A stretch of DNA of 64,000 bases from Dendrosporobacter quercicolus (GTDB lineage: Bacteria > Bacillota > Negativicutes > DSM-1736 > Dendrosporobacteraceae). A model generated the notes under the pieces. That model was not told the origin of the DNA and did not search any database. It saw nothing but the letters and a program-made list of their open reading frames with translations. This document shows positions 17,974 to 26,571 of the stretch, in pieces (position 1 is the first letter of the stretch; every line of letters begins with the position of its first letter). The stretch lies in contig NZ_FNHB01000006.1 of assembly GCF_900104455.1 (NCBI RefSeq), forward strand, positions 94,204-158,203. Direction: 5' to 3'. Position numbers and translations under genes: made by a program.

Positions 17974-18411
17974 TTGATTAGTATGTCCATCGAAGTTGGC
18001 AGTGTGGTAGAGGGCGTTGTAACCGGAATCACAAATTTTGGTGCATTTGTCGAGCTGCCGGGAGGAAAAGTAGGTCTTATTCATATTTCGGAAGTTGCTG
18101 ACGTTTATGTCCGCGATGTAAAAGATTTTCTTAAGGAACAGGATAAAGTCAAAGTAAAGGTATTATCAGTTGATGAACGCGGGAAAATTGGATTGTCCAT
18201 TAAGCAGCTTCAACAAGCTAGTTCTAACTCCGCACCACCACCAAGGCGAACGCACGCCAACGACCATCGGCGTCCTAATCGTTTCAACAGCGTTACTTTC
18301 GAGGATAAACTGAACAAGTTTCTGAAAGATAGTGATGAACGTCTGTCTGATTTGAAGAAAAACACCGATTCCAAACGCGGCGGACGCGGCGGCGCCCGCC
18401 GGGCTGAGTAA
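17974..18411 (+). CDS. yabR: S1 RNA-binding domain protein (YabR-like)
   Basis: The N-terminal S1 domain (residues about 5-78, with GVVTGITNFGAFVELPGGKVGLIHISE) is followed by a basic, low-complexity tail. S1 proteins bind RNA and associate with ribosomes. AAGGAGG supports either the TTG at 17974 (4 nt away) or the ATG at 17983 (13 nt away). Homologues usually begin MSIEVGS, so the start is uncertain by three residues. It is the last gene before the inserted hydrogenase region. Confidence 0.9.
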   Translation: MISMSIEVGSVVEGVVTGITNFGAFVELPGGKVGLIHISEVADVYVRDVKDFLKEQDKVKVKVLSVDERGKIGLSIKQLQQASSNSAPPPRRTHANDHRRPNRFNSVTFEDKLNKFLKDSDERLSDLKKNTDSKRGGRGGARRAE

Positions 18412-18473
18412 GCTGAACAGCCTGCTAAGAAATGTCCTGATGCTGAACAAATCGCCATTCCCCGGCGGGACTT

Positions 18474-18532
18474 AACACCCAAAAAGATTGCCGGTTATTG
18501 TTTAACAATAACCGGCAATCTTTTTGGGTGTT
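18474..18532. terminator. Bidirectional terminator between yabR and fixX
   Basis: A perfect stem of about 27 bp, with arms centred on an 18501-18505 TTTAA loop and T and A runs in both arms, sits between convergent genes. It should stop transcription from both sides. Confidence 0.92.
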
Positions 18533-18553
18533 TGTCATTCGTCCGATTGACGC

Positions 18554-18835
18554 TCAACCCTCGCGGAATTCCACGCCGCAGCCGTTCCGGGGGTAAGAAA
18601 AATCGATGTTTGGGCAGATCAGCCGGCAGGCGCCGCACTCCAGGCACTGGCGATAGCATACGGCCACCGGCTGGCTGTCGGTCTGTCCGCCGGAAAACAC
18701 ACCGACCGGGCAGAAGGTAAGGCAGGGCTTGTCCCGGCAGTCCTGACACAGCGCCGGGTCGGCGATGCAAATGTGCTGATGCTGTTCATCAGGGGTGAAA
18801 TGCAATAGTCCCAGCCAGTAATCAAGCTTGTTCAT
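18554..18835 (-). CDS. fixX: FixX-type ferredoxin
   Basis: A 93-residue ferredoxin-like protein partnering FixC. One complete [4Fe-4S] motif is visible (CLECGACRLICP near residue 65-76), plus a second cysteine-rich stretch (CQDCRDKPCLTFCP near 30-43). Its start overlaps the fixC stop by one base (TGATG). It likely passes electrons to or from the FixC flavin and quinone. Confidence 0.9.
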   Translation of the reverse strand: MNKLDYWLGLLHFTPDEQHQHICIADPALCQDCRDKPCLTFCPVGVFSGGQTDSQPVAVCYRQCLECGACRLICPNIDFSYPRNGCGVEFREG

Positions 18836-20196
18836 CAGCGAACCGCCTTAAAAATATTCCAGGCATCACCTGCCATTTTGAGCAGCGGCTGCATGCTGGT
18901 AATTTTTTTAAAAATAAATTTTCGTTTGGCCTGTTTCGGCATGGTATATACTTTGGAAACCTGATAGGCTGTTTCGTTGGTTATACGACTGTATAAATTA
19001 AACAGGTAAGGCAGGCGGCGTTCAAGGCCGGCCAGACCGGCATTGGCTTTTAAATCCTGCAGGACAAAGCTTTCCTCCAGCAAGGTACGGTACAGTGACA
19101 GTTTGGCAGTGGAAAAATCACGGCTGAGCCTGGCCTGGCAGGCAGCCTTGGCGGCAAAGAACCCTGACCACATCGCCAGGTTGAAGCCGTGGGTGCCATT
19201 GACCAGTGAAGCGGCGTCGCCGATGATAACCAGACCCGGGTGTACCAGCCTGGGGACTGCCTGGTAGCCGCCTTCGGGAATGACTGCGCTGCCGTATTCT
19301 ATTGTTTCACTTCCGTCAAGCAGGGATTTGATAAAGGGATGCTGTTTAAGCCGGTCCAGCAACTGGTATGGTCTGATGCCGGATCTGGCAAAATTAGCGA
19401 CAGACATGCCAATATTGATATTGAGGCTGTCCTTAAACGTATGGATAGATCCTGTACCGTTTAAACCGGCTGTTGGATAACCGATTAAACCGATAATTGC
19501 GCCCTGGCCCGGCGGCAGATTAAAGCGATCCTCAATTATTTTGGCCGGCAGGGCGATTGTTTCTTTTACATAAAGCGACAAATTAAGCGGCGACAGCCTG
19601 GGCGTCAGGCCGGAGCGTTCAGCAACCAGGGAATTAGCGCCGTCGGCCAGGATAACGATATCCGCTTCAAAGCAGTCGGCCTGCGGCAGTGCAAGACGGA
19701 CGCCGATCGCCTGTTCTCCTTCAAATAACACTGTTTCCACTTGGTGGTTGAATTTCAGGGTGGCGCCGGCGTTAACCGCTTTATCGCATAGCCAGCGGTA
19801 CAAATTACGGCGTTTGACGGTAAACCGGTTATACGGGGCTGCGGCCAGTTTCATACTGTGAAATGAGCCCGACAGTACCGCATCCTCGGTCATGCACCAG
19901 TAAGCCTGCTGCGTTACCACGCGCTCGCATTCGCATTCATTCCAGAAGTCGGGAAAAAGCTTATGGGTGTGTTCGGCAATAAGCGAAGCCCCGCCGCAGT
20001 TTTTGGCGCCCGGCCAGGGGCCGCGTTCGAGCAATAGTACATTAAGGCCTTCCCTGGCCATGAAGTAGGCGGCTGTGGCTCCGCCCGGCCCGGCGCCAAC
20101 GACGATTGCGTCATATTTAGGCTGGACTGCCGGTTTGCCTGACGGTTTTTTAATTATTTTGAGCGGTTTTTTAAACCGGTACCAATGGTTCAGCAT
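18835..20196 (-). CDS. fixC: FixC-type FAD-dependent oxidoreductase (ETF-quinone oxidoreductase family)
   Basis: A 453-residue flavoprotein with an N-terminal dinucleotide-binding motif (VVGAGPGGATAAYFMAREG near residue 32) and the GAKNCGGASL motif of the FixC/geranylgeranyl-reductase superfamily. In FixABCX systems it takes electrons from FixAB and reduces quinone. No fixA or fixB is nearby here, so its electron donor is unclear. It diverges from the hydrogenase genes across 125 bp, suggesting functional linkage to hydrogen or quinone metabolism. Confidence 0.87.
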   Translation of the reverse strand: MLNHWYRFKKPLKIIKKPSGKPAVQPKYDAIVVGAGPGGATAAYFMAREGLNVLLLERGPWPGAKNCGGASLIAEHTHKLFPDFWNECECERVVTQQAYWCMTEDAVLSGSFHSMKLAAAPYNRFTVKRRNLYRWLCDKAVNAGATLKFNHQVETVLFEGEQAIGVRLALPQADCFEADIVILADGANSLVAERSGLTPRLSPLNLSLYVKETIALPAKIIEDRFNLPPGQGAIIGLIGYPTAGLNGTGSIHTFKDSLNINIGMSVANFARSGIRPYQLLDRLKQHPFIKSLLDGSETIEYGSAVIPEGGYQAVPRLVHPGLVIIGDAASLVNGTHGFNLAMWSGFFAAKAACQARLSRDFSTAKLSLYRTLLEESFVLQDLKANAGLAGLERRLPYLFNLYSRITNETAYQVSKVYTMPKQAKRKFIFKKITSMQPLLKMAGDAWNIFKAVR

Positions 20197-20321
20197 AGTT
20201 CATCACCTGGAGTATAGTGTTTACCAACATGGTTGTTCATACTCGTTGCGAGCGGTACATAACATTACCAATTTTGGGGATTTTAAAAAATAGCGGCAGT
20301 GAATGAAAGGAATTAAATTTC

Positions 20322-21563
20322 ATGATTACGCGACGCGATTTTATTAAGTTATGTATGTCGACAGCAGTTTCCTTTAGTCTTACCGACCGGATTGCGCCGT
20401 TCATCCAGCAGGCTTTTGCAACAAGCCAGGCAGTGCGGCCGCCGGTAATCTGGCTGGAACTGGGCTCCTGCACCGGCAATTCGGTGTCGCTGGAGAATGC
20501 CTTTAATCCGTCAATCGATCAGTTATTGTTTGATATGCTGGATTTGCGCTATCACTGGCTGCTGTGCGCCGAGCAGGGAGCAGCCAGTGTGCAGGCAATG
20601 CTGGATACGGTCAAACAGGAGCAGGGCCAATTTTGGCTGATTGTGGAGGGGGCGGTAATGACTGCGGACAACGGCCGGTATAACGAGTTGTTTATCCGGG
20701 ACGGGAAAACGGTTACCGGACTGGCGGCTTTGCAGGAAATTGCCCCGCAGGCGAAACATATTATTGCGGTTGGCGACTGCGCCTGTTTTGGCGGTCCGGC
20801 CGCCGCTCATCCCAACCCGTGCGGAGCCAAAGGGGTGTGGGAGGTCATCCGGCAGCCGGTCATCAACATTCCCGGCTGTCCGGCTCATCCTGACTGGATG
20901 AGCGGCACTTTGGGACATCTGCTGCTGTATGGCCGGCCTGAACTGGACAGCTATCAGCGGCCGGTGATGTTTTTCGGCCAAACCATTCATGATTTATGCC
21001 AGCGGCGGCAGCAATATGAGGACGGGGTTTTCGCCCGATACCCCGGTGAGGCCGGCTGTTTATATAAGGTCGGCTGTAAAGGTCCGGTGACCCATGCCGA
21101 CTGCCCGCTCCGGCAATGGAATCATTATGTCAATTGGCCGGTGAAAGCCGGAGCGCCGTGCATTGGCTGCGCGAGCCCGCAGTTTCCGGACGGACTGATG
21201 CCGTTTTTTCATCATCTCCCGGAACTGCAGGCCGGCCTGATGCCCCTGAATGTGAAAAAAATTGGTGCAGCCCTGGCAGCTGCCGGCGCAGGCGGTGTTG
21301 TTACCCATTTGGCGGCCAGTATATTTGCCCGCCGCATTCATCGGCATTACCTTAAGGGGACAAAACCGGAACAACCCCTGCCGCCGGAGAATCTGGAGCA
21401 GGTTAAGCAAGAGCTTGATGATTTGATTAAACGGCAGCAGTCCTTGCTGGCTGAGGCCAAAAAGCTGGCCCGGCCGGGTAAGCGCCGGAACAAGAAACGG
21501 CTGTTGAAGAAAATAAGTGGCTTTTTGCAACCCCAAGCTCCGAAGAAGGATGAAACCGAATGA
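20322..21563 (+). CDS. [NiFe] hydrogenase small subunit (Tat-exported)
   Basis: The electron-transfer subunit, 413 residues. A Tat signal (RRDFIK at residues 4-9) predicts export of the folded complex. Cluster ligands visible are C153 (GDCAC), C186 (PGCP), H223, C226, C246 and C252 (distal cluster), and C261, C280 and C283 (medial cluster). The proximal motif, usually CTGC, reads CTGN (C50, N53), so one ligand is replaced by Asn. A basic, coiled C-terminal tail of about 75 residues follows the core. The large-subunit gene overlaps by 4 bp (ATGA). Confidence 0.93.
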   Translation: MITRRDFIKLCMSTAVSFSLTDRIAPFIQQAFATSQAVRPPVIWLELGSCTGNSVSLENAFNPSIDQLLFDMLDLRYHWLLCAEQGAASVQAMLDTVKQEQGQFWLIVEGAVMTADNGRYNELFIRDGKTVTGLAALQEIAPQAKHIIAVGDCACFGGPAAAHPNPCGAKGVWEVIRQPVINIPGCPAHPDWMSGTLGHLLLYGRPELDSYQRPVMFFGQTIHDLCQRRQQYEDGVFARYPGEAGCLYKVGCKGPVTHADCPLRQWNHYVNWPVKAGAPCIGCASPQFPDGLMPFFHHLPELQAGLMPLNVKKIGAALAAAGAGGVVTHLAASIFARRIHRHYLKGTKPEQPLPPENLEQVKQELDDLIKRQQSLLAEAKKLARPGKRRNKKRLLKKISGFLQPQAPKKDETE

Positions 21564-22951
21564 CAATAAAAACAATATTTCCCATGACCCGCGTCCATGA
21601 GCCGCTGAAAGTGGAGGTGGATGTACAAAACGGCCAAGTGGTTGACGCCTGGATCGGCGCAACCCTGTTCCGCGGTTTTGAGGCCATGATGCAGGGCCGC
21701 GACCCGCAGGATGCCGCGTTATTCACGCAGCGGATCTGCGGCATCTGTTCGACCGCCCATGCCGTGGCTGCGGCCTATGCCTTGCAGCAGGCCTACAGGG
21801 TTGAACCGCCGCCCAACGGGCAGCAGCTTACCAACCTGATCTTTGCTGCTGATATCATTCAAAACCATCTGCGCCATTTTTATATTCTGGCTCTTTTGGA
21901 TTATGTAAAAGGGCCGGATAAGCCGCCCTTCACGCCCCGGCTCCAGGGCGATTACCGGCTGCCCGGAAAATTGAATGATGAATTAATGCTCCACTACCGG
22001 GAGTCAATCCCCAAAGCGGCGCGGGCTCATGAGATGATGGCCCTGTTCGGGGCCAAGGCGCCAATGGCCCAGTCAATCATGATTAGCGGGGTGACCGAAC
22101 GGGCGACCGCCGACAGAATCACCGCTTACGGCGCAATCCTGAAAGAAATCAGCGAGTGGGTTGATTCGGTCTATCTGGCTGATGTAATGACAATTGCCGA
22201 GTATTATCCGGACTATTACCAGATCGGGGCCGGTTATGGCAATATGCTGTCCTATGGTCTGTTTGTCCAGCCGGTTACCGGTAAGTATCAATTTGCCCCT
22301 GGCGTTGTGATTGAAGGCGGCCAGGCCGGCCCGCTGGACGTCAATCAAATTGGTGAAGAAATCCGCTACAGCTGGTACCGGGATCAAACCGGCAATCTGC
22401 CCCCGTCCGCTGGCCGGACCGTCCCTGACCGTGATAAGCCGGAAGCTTATTCCTGGGTGAAAGCGCCTCGCTATGAAGGCCGGTGCTTTGAAGGTGGTCC
22501 ATTGGCCCGGGGCTGGATTAACGGTGATTACCGGCGGGGCATATCGGTGATGGACCGGCTGGTGGCCAGAGCCCAAGAAACGCAAAAAATTTGTAAGCTG
22601 GCTGCCGGCTGGCTGCAGCAGCTAACGCCTGACGGACCGGCCATCCGGCCGTTCACTCCGCCGCCGGATGGTGACGGCGCCGGTTTAACTGATGCGATGC
22701 GCGGACCGCTGGGGCACTGGATCAGCGTCCGCAAAGGCAGGCTTAGCCATTATCAGGTGGTTACACCGACAGCCTGGAATTTTTCCCCGCGGGATGACCG
22801 CGGCTTACGGGGGCCGGTGGAACAGGCGCTGATTGGCACCCCGGTGGCCAATACCGACAGCTTAATTGAAGTAGGCCGGGTCATCCGGTCCTATGATCCC
22901 TGTTTTACCTGTGCGGTTCATCTTCTGGCGGCGCCGGAGGCAAGCCGGTAG
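21560..22951 (+). CDS. [NiFe] hydrogenase large subunit
   Basis: The catalytic subunit holding the Ni-Fe site, 463 residues. The two metal-binding motifs are present: RICGICS near residue 58 and DPCFTCAVH near the C-terminus. A short tail of nine residues follows the last His and would be removed by a maturation protease. Together with the Tat-exported small subunit it forms a membrane-facing hydrogenase, probably for hydrogen uptake into quinones. No maturation genes are nearby. Confidence 0.95.
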   Translation: MTIKTIFPMTRVHEPLKVEVDVQNGQVVDAWIGATLFRGFEAMMQGRDPQDAALFTQRICGICSTAHAVAAAYALQQAYRVEPPPNGQQLTNLIFAADIIQNHLRHFYILALLDYVKGPDKPPFTPRLQGDYRLPGKLNDELMLHYRESIPKAARAHEMMALFGAKAPMAQSIMISGVTERATADRITAYGAILKEISEWVDSVYLADVMTIAEYYPDYYQIGAGYGNMLSYGLFVQPVTGKYQFAPGVVIEGGQAGPLDVNQIGEEIRYSWYRDQTGNLPPSAGRTVPDRDKPEAYSWVKAPRYEGRCFEGGPLARGWINGDYRRGISVMDRLVARAQETQKICKLAAGWLQQLTPDGPAIRPFTPPPDGDGAGLTDAMRGPLGHWISVRKGRLSHYQVVTPTAWNFSPRDDRGLRGPVEQALIGTPVANTDSLIEVGRVIRSYDPCFTCAVHLLAAPEASR

Positions 22952-23549
22952 TAAATTCCGTCAGGCCTGCCGCTGGTTCGGAATTTACATAACCGGTAAA
23001 CATTGATTGGAGCCTGGCCGGACTTTCAGTAAACACCAGATAAAGGTGGACCGGAATAGAGGCGGCAAAGAGCAGGGCAACGCTAAAGTGCATCAGGCGG
23101 ATGGCGTTCAGGCCGCCCAGCAATCGTTGGAATCCAATGGCGTCAGACGGGAAAAACAGGGCGGCGCCGGTAGCGGCGGCGCATAGGATACCCAGCAGCC
23201 AGGCACTGTAGAGCAGTTTTTGTCCGGGGTTGTAGCGGCCGTAATTGGGCATGCCGTCGGTGATGAACAGCAGATACCGGGCGAGGCTGGGGAGGTTGGC
23301 GAAATCCCGCCGCAGGAACAGGATTTCCGGCCATTTAGCGGTAAGGAAATAGTAATAGATTTGGACGGTCAGGTTCGCGATCAGTATAGCGCCGCAGAAC
23401 GAATGCAGTTTCCGGACAAGCCCCGCTTTCAGCTGTATTGTTTCAGCCGGGCTGTTCAGGTATAGGCCGGTCAACAGCAGAACGGTTACAGCGGCTGCCA
23501 GCGTCCAGTGGCATATTCGTACCGGCAGAGGGTGAACAAGCAATTTCAT
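22905..23549 (-). CDS. b-type cytochrome, hydrogenase/formate-dehydrogenase gamma type
   Basis: A 214-residue membrane protein with four main hydrophobic segments and conserved histidines in them (HPLPVRICHWT at the N-terminus, KLHSF, LMHFS, IPVHLY), fitting a di-haem cytochrome b. It probably takes electrons from the hydrogenase small subunit to the quinone pool. It is encoded on the opposite strand, and its last 47 bp overlap the end of the large-subunit gene. Confidence 0.9.
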   Translation of the reverse strand: MKLLVHPLPVRICHWTLAAAVTVLLLTGLYLNSPAETIQLKAGLVRKLHSFCGAILIANLTVQIYYYFLTAKWPEILFLRRDFANLPSLARYLLFITDGMPNYGRYNPGQKLLYSAWLLGILCAAATGAALFFPSDAIGFQRLLGGLNAIRLMHFSVALLFAASIPVHLYLVFTESPARLQSMFTGYVNSEPAAGLTEFTTGLPPAPPEDEPHR

Positions 23550-23639
23550 TTTTTTCTCTCCCTTGTTATAGTAAGAGCAGCAGGCCGTTGGTACTCTTTG
23601 TCATAAAATTCCCCGCCGACCGGTTAATTAAACGCCTGT

Positions 23640-23646
23640 TTCGACA
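23640..23646 (-). promoter_or_regulatory. Candidate Spo0A box upstream of spoIIE
   Basis: TTCGACA, the reverse complement of the 0A-box core TGTCGAA, lies about 200 bp before spoIIE in a 290-bp gap that otherwise shows no clear feature. spoIIE is Spo0A-dependent in Bacillus. A single 7-bp match is weak evidence. Confidence 0.4.
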
Positions 23647-23841
23647 CAACCGCGTTGACCCGCCGCAGGCAATGGCTGTCTCAGCCGGTAAATCAAGAGT
23701 TTTTTTGTATGATAAAGCCGGGTAATGTCAGTTTTTTTTTATTTTGGGCTGACTTGTTAAGACAAATATTTGCTTACCGGTATAGGTACAATTAATAGCA
23801 CATATATTGTACGTTAAGGCTATTGGTTAGGGGTGAATACT

Positions 23842-26295
23842 ATGCCGAAAGTAACTGTTGTAACTATGCCGGAACAGGTTTTTCACGGGCCTAAGCAGCC
23901 GCCGGCGGCCGGTCCTAAACCGCAGCGTCGGAAACTGGCCTGGAGAAAGGCCCTGCTTAAATTGCACGGCTTCATCGCGCCGGTATTTTACTGGGAGTAT
24001 TTGCCGCTTAATGTACTGGCGCTGCTGCTCAGCCGTCTGACTATTCTGGGGGAAATGTCCCCTTTCGGACTGGCGCTGTTTGCCGCTGTCGCCCAGGTTG
24101 CGCGCGAGCGGGCGTCCATTGTAGCGGTCTGGGCCATTGCCGGGGTATTAAGTACCGGCCAGTTTGGCGAAGCCGGGGTATATCTATGGGCTGTAGCGCT
24201 GTATTTGCGCTGGCGGAACAAAATTACGCGCCTGCACCGCAAAATGCTGGCAGTACCGTTATTGATGTTTTGCGCAGTCATGAGCGGCGGTTTGCTGCTG
24301 AATTATCTTGAACAAGGGACGCTTTATCACAGTGTGACGGTGTTATTCAATGCCGCCATATGTTTGATTGCCTCTTATCTGTTTATGTATGGCGTGCCGT
24401 TAATGGTCAGCCGGAAAAAGATTGCCGCAGCTTGTCTGCAGGCGGCCAGTGAAGGCCTGGTTTGCCTGATGGTTGTTTTGGCCCTGGCTGTTGCGGGCTT
24501 TGGCGGGGCAACAATCTTTGAATACAGTTTGCGCAACATTGCCGGCAGTGTGCTGGTATTGCTGCTTGCTCTGGGAGGCGGCGCCGGGCTTGGCGCTGCG
24601 GCCGGGGTAGCGGTTGGTTTTGTGTCCGGGCTGCATGACGGCAATGTACCGCTGGCCATATCCTTATATGCCGGCGCCGGCGCTGCCGGAGGAGCTTTCA
24701 AGTCCTGGGGGAAATATGCTGTCATTTTAGGTTTCATTTTGGGCAGCGTTGCGATTAATCTATGTTTTACGCAAATCAATCTGCTGATGCAGGCGCTGGT
24801 TGAGACTGTCCTGGCGGCGGCATTGTTTTTGTTTATTCCGGCCGGAAGACTGATTCTACTCCGGGACAACGCCGCCGCCCGCGCAGCGGATGCAGGTACT
24901 GGCGCGCAGGTCGATGAAGCTGTGGTCAAAATGAACCGTATCGCCGGGATGTTTGATGAACTGGCCGGGGCGTTTGGTATGATCGTGGCCCAAAATCAGG
25001 CCAGAATCCGGGATGAGGAACTGGCCAGGGTGCTGACCGCGGTTGGCGAAAAGGTATGTGAGAAGTGCGACCGGCGGGCCAGATGCTGGGAGCAGGATTT
25101 TTACCGTACTTATCAGGCCGTGCTGGATATGCTGGGACAAGCCGAGCATACGAAGCTGACGGTTGACGGCATGCCTGGCGGACTCAGGGAGAACTGCGTA
25201 CGGCGGAAAGCTTTGACCGAAGTTGTCAATGCCGTAATTGAGAAAAATAAAGCCGGCTCCTATTGGCAGAAACGAATGATTGACCACCGCCAGTTAGTTA
25301 CCGAACAAATGAAGGCCACCAGCAGCATCATTACCAACTTAGTGCAGGAAATGACCAAAGAACCGCTTTCGGACCGGGAACTGGCGGCTGCGTTTAAAAC
25401 CAAGGCAGCAATGATCGACTGCCGTTTGGATCAGGTACGGATTACCGGCGCTCCGGGAAGCGGGATGATTGAGGTCTGCAAACAGCCCTGCAGTGGGACC
25501 AGGGAGTGCGTGAATACCATACTGCCTCTTGCCGCCGGTATGATGCAGGAAAAAATGACGCTGCAGGCTGCATGCGGCAACAAGGCCAGGCAGGAAAAGT
25601 GCCGGCTGAATATCCAGACAGCCAAACGGTTTGCAGTGGAAAGCGGAGTCGCCAGAACCGCTAAAGAGAGTCAGGATATCTGCGGCGATACCTGTGCGGT
25701 GGTCCCGTTAAACAAAGGCAGAATAGCATTGATGCTCAGCGACGGCATGGGCAGTGGCGCTAAAGCCGCCGGCCAGAGCGCTATGGCGGTCGGTTTTCTG
25801 GAAAAGCTGCTGGCGTCGGGGTTCGAGGTTGATGTAGCGGTCAGAACGGTAAATTCCATGCTGCTGCTTCGTAATCCGGAGGAAACCTTTGCCACGATTG
25901 ACATTGCAGTCATTGATACCTATTCAGGCAAAGCAGAGTTTCTTAAAGTTGGTTCAGCGCCCAGTTTTGTAAAAAGAGTGCGGGAAGTCAGCACAATTAC
26001 GTCGGTTTCGCTGCCTATGGGAATTGTAAACCATCTGGAAATTGAACCGGTAAAAGCGACGCTGGTCGGCGGCGATGTTGTGGTCATGGTGAGTGACGGC
26101 ATTGCCGATGCGCAGCAGCCTGCCGCCGGCAAAGAAAACTGGGTGGCAAACTTTTTGCGAAGAACAGGCACTATTGATCCCCAGGAACTGGCTGACCGGA
26201 TTTTGCAGGAGGCAGTGGCTTTGTCCGGCAACACGGTCCGAGATGACATGAGCGTGGTGGTTGCCCGAATAACCGACAGGTCCGAACTGCCGTAA
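23842..26295 (+). CDS. spoIIE: Stage II sporulation protein E (PP2C phosphatase)
   Basis: SpoIIE dephosphorylates SpoIIAA to activate sigma-F in the forespore and takes part in polar septation. The 817-residue protein has about ten membrane segments (residues about 50-340), a central regulatory domain and a C-terminal PP2C domain (about 590-815) with LSDGMGSGAKA and VSDGIADAQ motifs for metal binding. The ATG has AGGGG 6-8 nt upstream; a GTG nine bases earlier is less likely. It usually sits close to divIC-yabR; here the hydrogenase module separates them. Confidence 0.95.
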   Translation: MPKVTVVTMPEQVFHGPKQPPAAGPKPQRRKLAWRKALLKLHGFIAPVFYWEYLPLNVLALLLSRLTILGEMSPFGLALFAAVAQVARERASIVAVWAIAGVLSTGQFGEAGVYLWAVALYLRWRNKITRLHRKMLAVPLLMFCAVMSGGLLLNYLEQGTLYHSVTVLFNAAICLIASYLFMYGVPLMVSRKKIAAACLQAASEGLVCLMVVLALAVAGFGGATIFEYSLRNIAGSVLVLLLALGGGAGLGAAAGVAVGFVSGLHDGNVPLAISLYAGAGAAGGAFKSWGKYAVILGFILGSVAINLCFTQINLLMQALVETVLAAALFLFIPAGRLILLRDNAAARAADAGTGAQVDEAVVKMNRIAGMFDELAGAFGMIVAQNQARIRDEELARVLTAVGEKVCEKCDRRARCWEQDFYRTYQAVLDMLGQAEHTKLTVDGMPGGLRENCVRRKALTEVVNAVIEKNKAGSYWQKRMIDHRQLVTEQMKATSSIITNLVQEMTKEPLSDRELAAAFKTKAAMIDCRLDQVRITGAPGSGMIEVCKQPCSGTRECVNTILPLAAGMMQEKMTLQAACGNKARQEKCRLNIQTAKRFAVESGVARTAKESQDICGDTCAVVPLNKGRIALMLSDGMGSGAKAAGQSAMAVGFLEKLLASGFEVDVAVRTVNSMLLLRNPEETFATIDIAVIDTYSGKAEFLKVGSAPSFVKRVREVSTITSVSLPMGIVNHLEIEPVKATLVGGDVVVMVSDGIADAQQPAAGKENWVANFLRRTGTIDPQELADRILQEAVALSGNTVRDDMSVVVARITDRSELP

Positions 26296-26310
26296 GGCAG
26301 TTCTTTTTTT
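26284..26310 (+). terminator. Terminator overlapping the spoIIE stop codon
   Basis: GAACTGCC pairs with GGCAGTTC across a short loop that contains the spoIIE stop codon, followed by a run of T residues. Confidence 0.9.
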
Positions 26311-26571
26311 GCCCTTTCGCCGGCTTGTCCATCCTGCTTCGTTGACATCGCCCAACAGATTCGAGCTGTGACGGCTCCTTCGCCTCGCCGGTGGAAAAAT
26401 TTCCGGCAAAACATCCTTGTTTGACTGAATTACGGCAGCAGAAGGTATGAATTGTTTGAAAAATGTGGTATAAATAAAAAGTCTTAAGGCTAAGTTATCA
26501 TTGCAGGGGATAGGAGGAATTGCGGCGGTCAGGGAGAACCTTTAATAAATATATGCTGTGTGAGAGGTGAT

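Noticed and set aside
24375..24929. 184-codon frame on the - strand inside spoIIE
   Set aside because: A shadow of the spoIIE membrane domain, rich in Ala, Pro and Ser as expected from the complementary strand.
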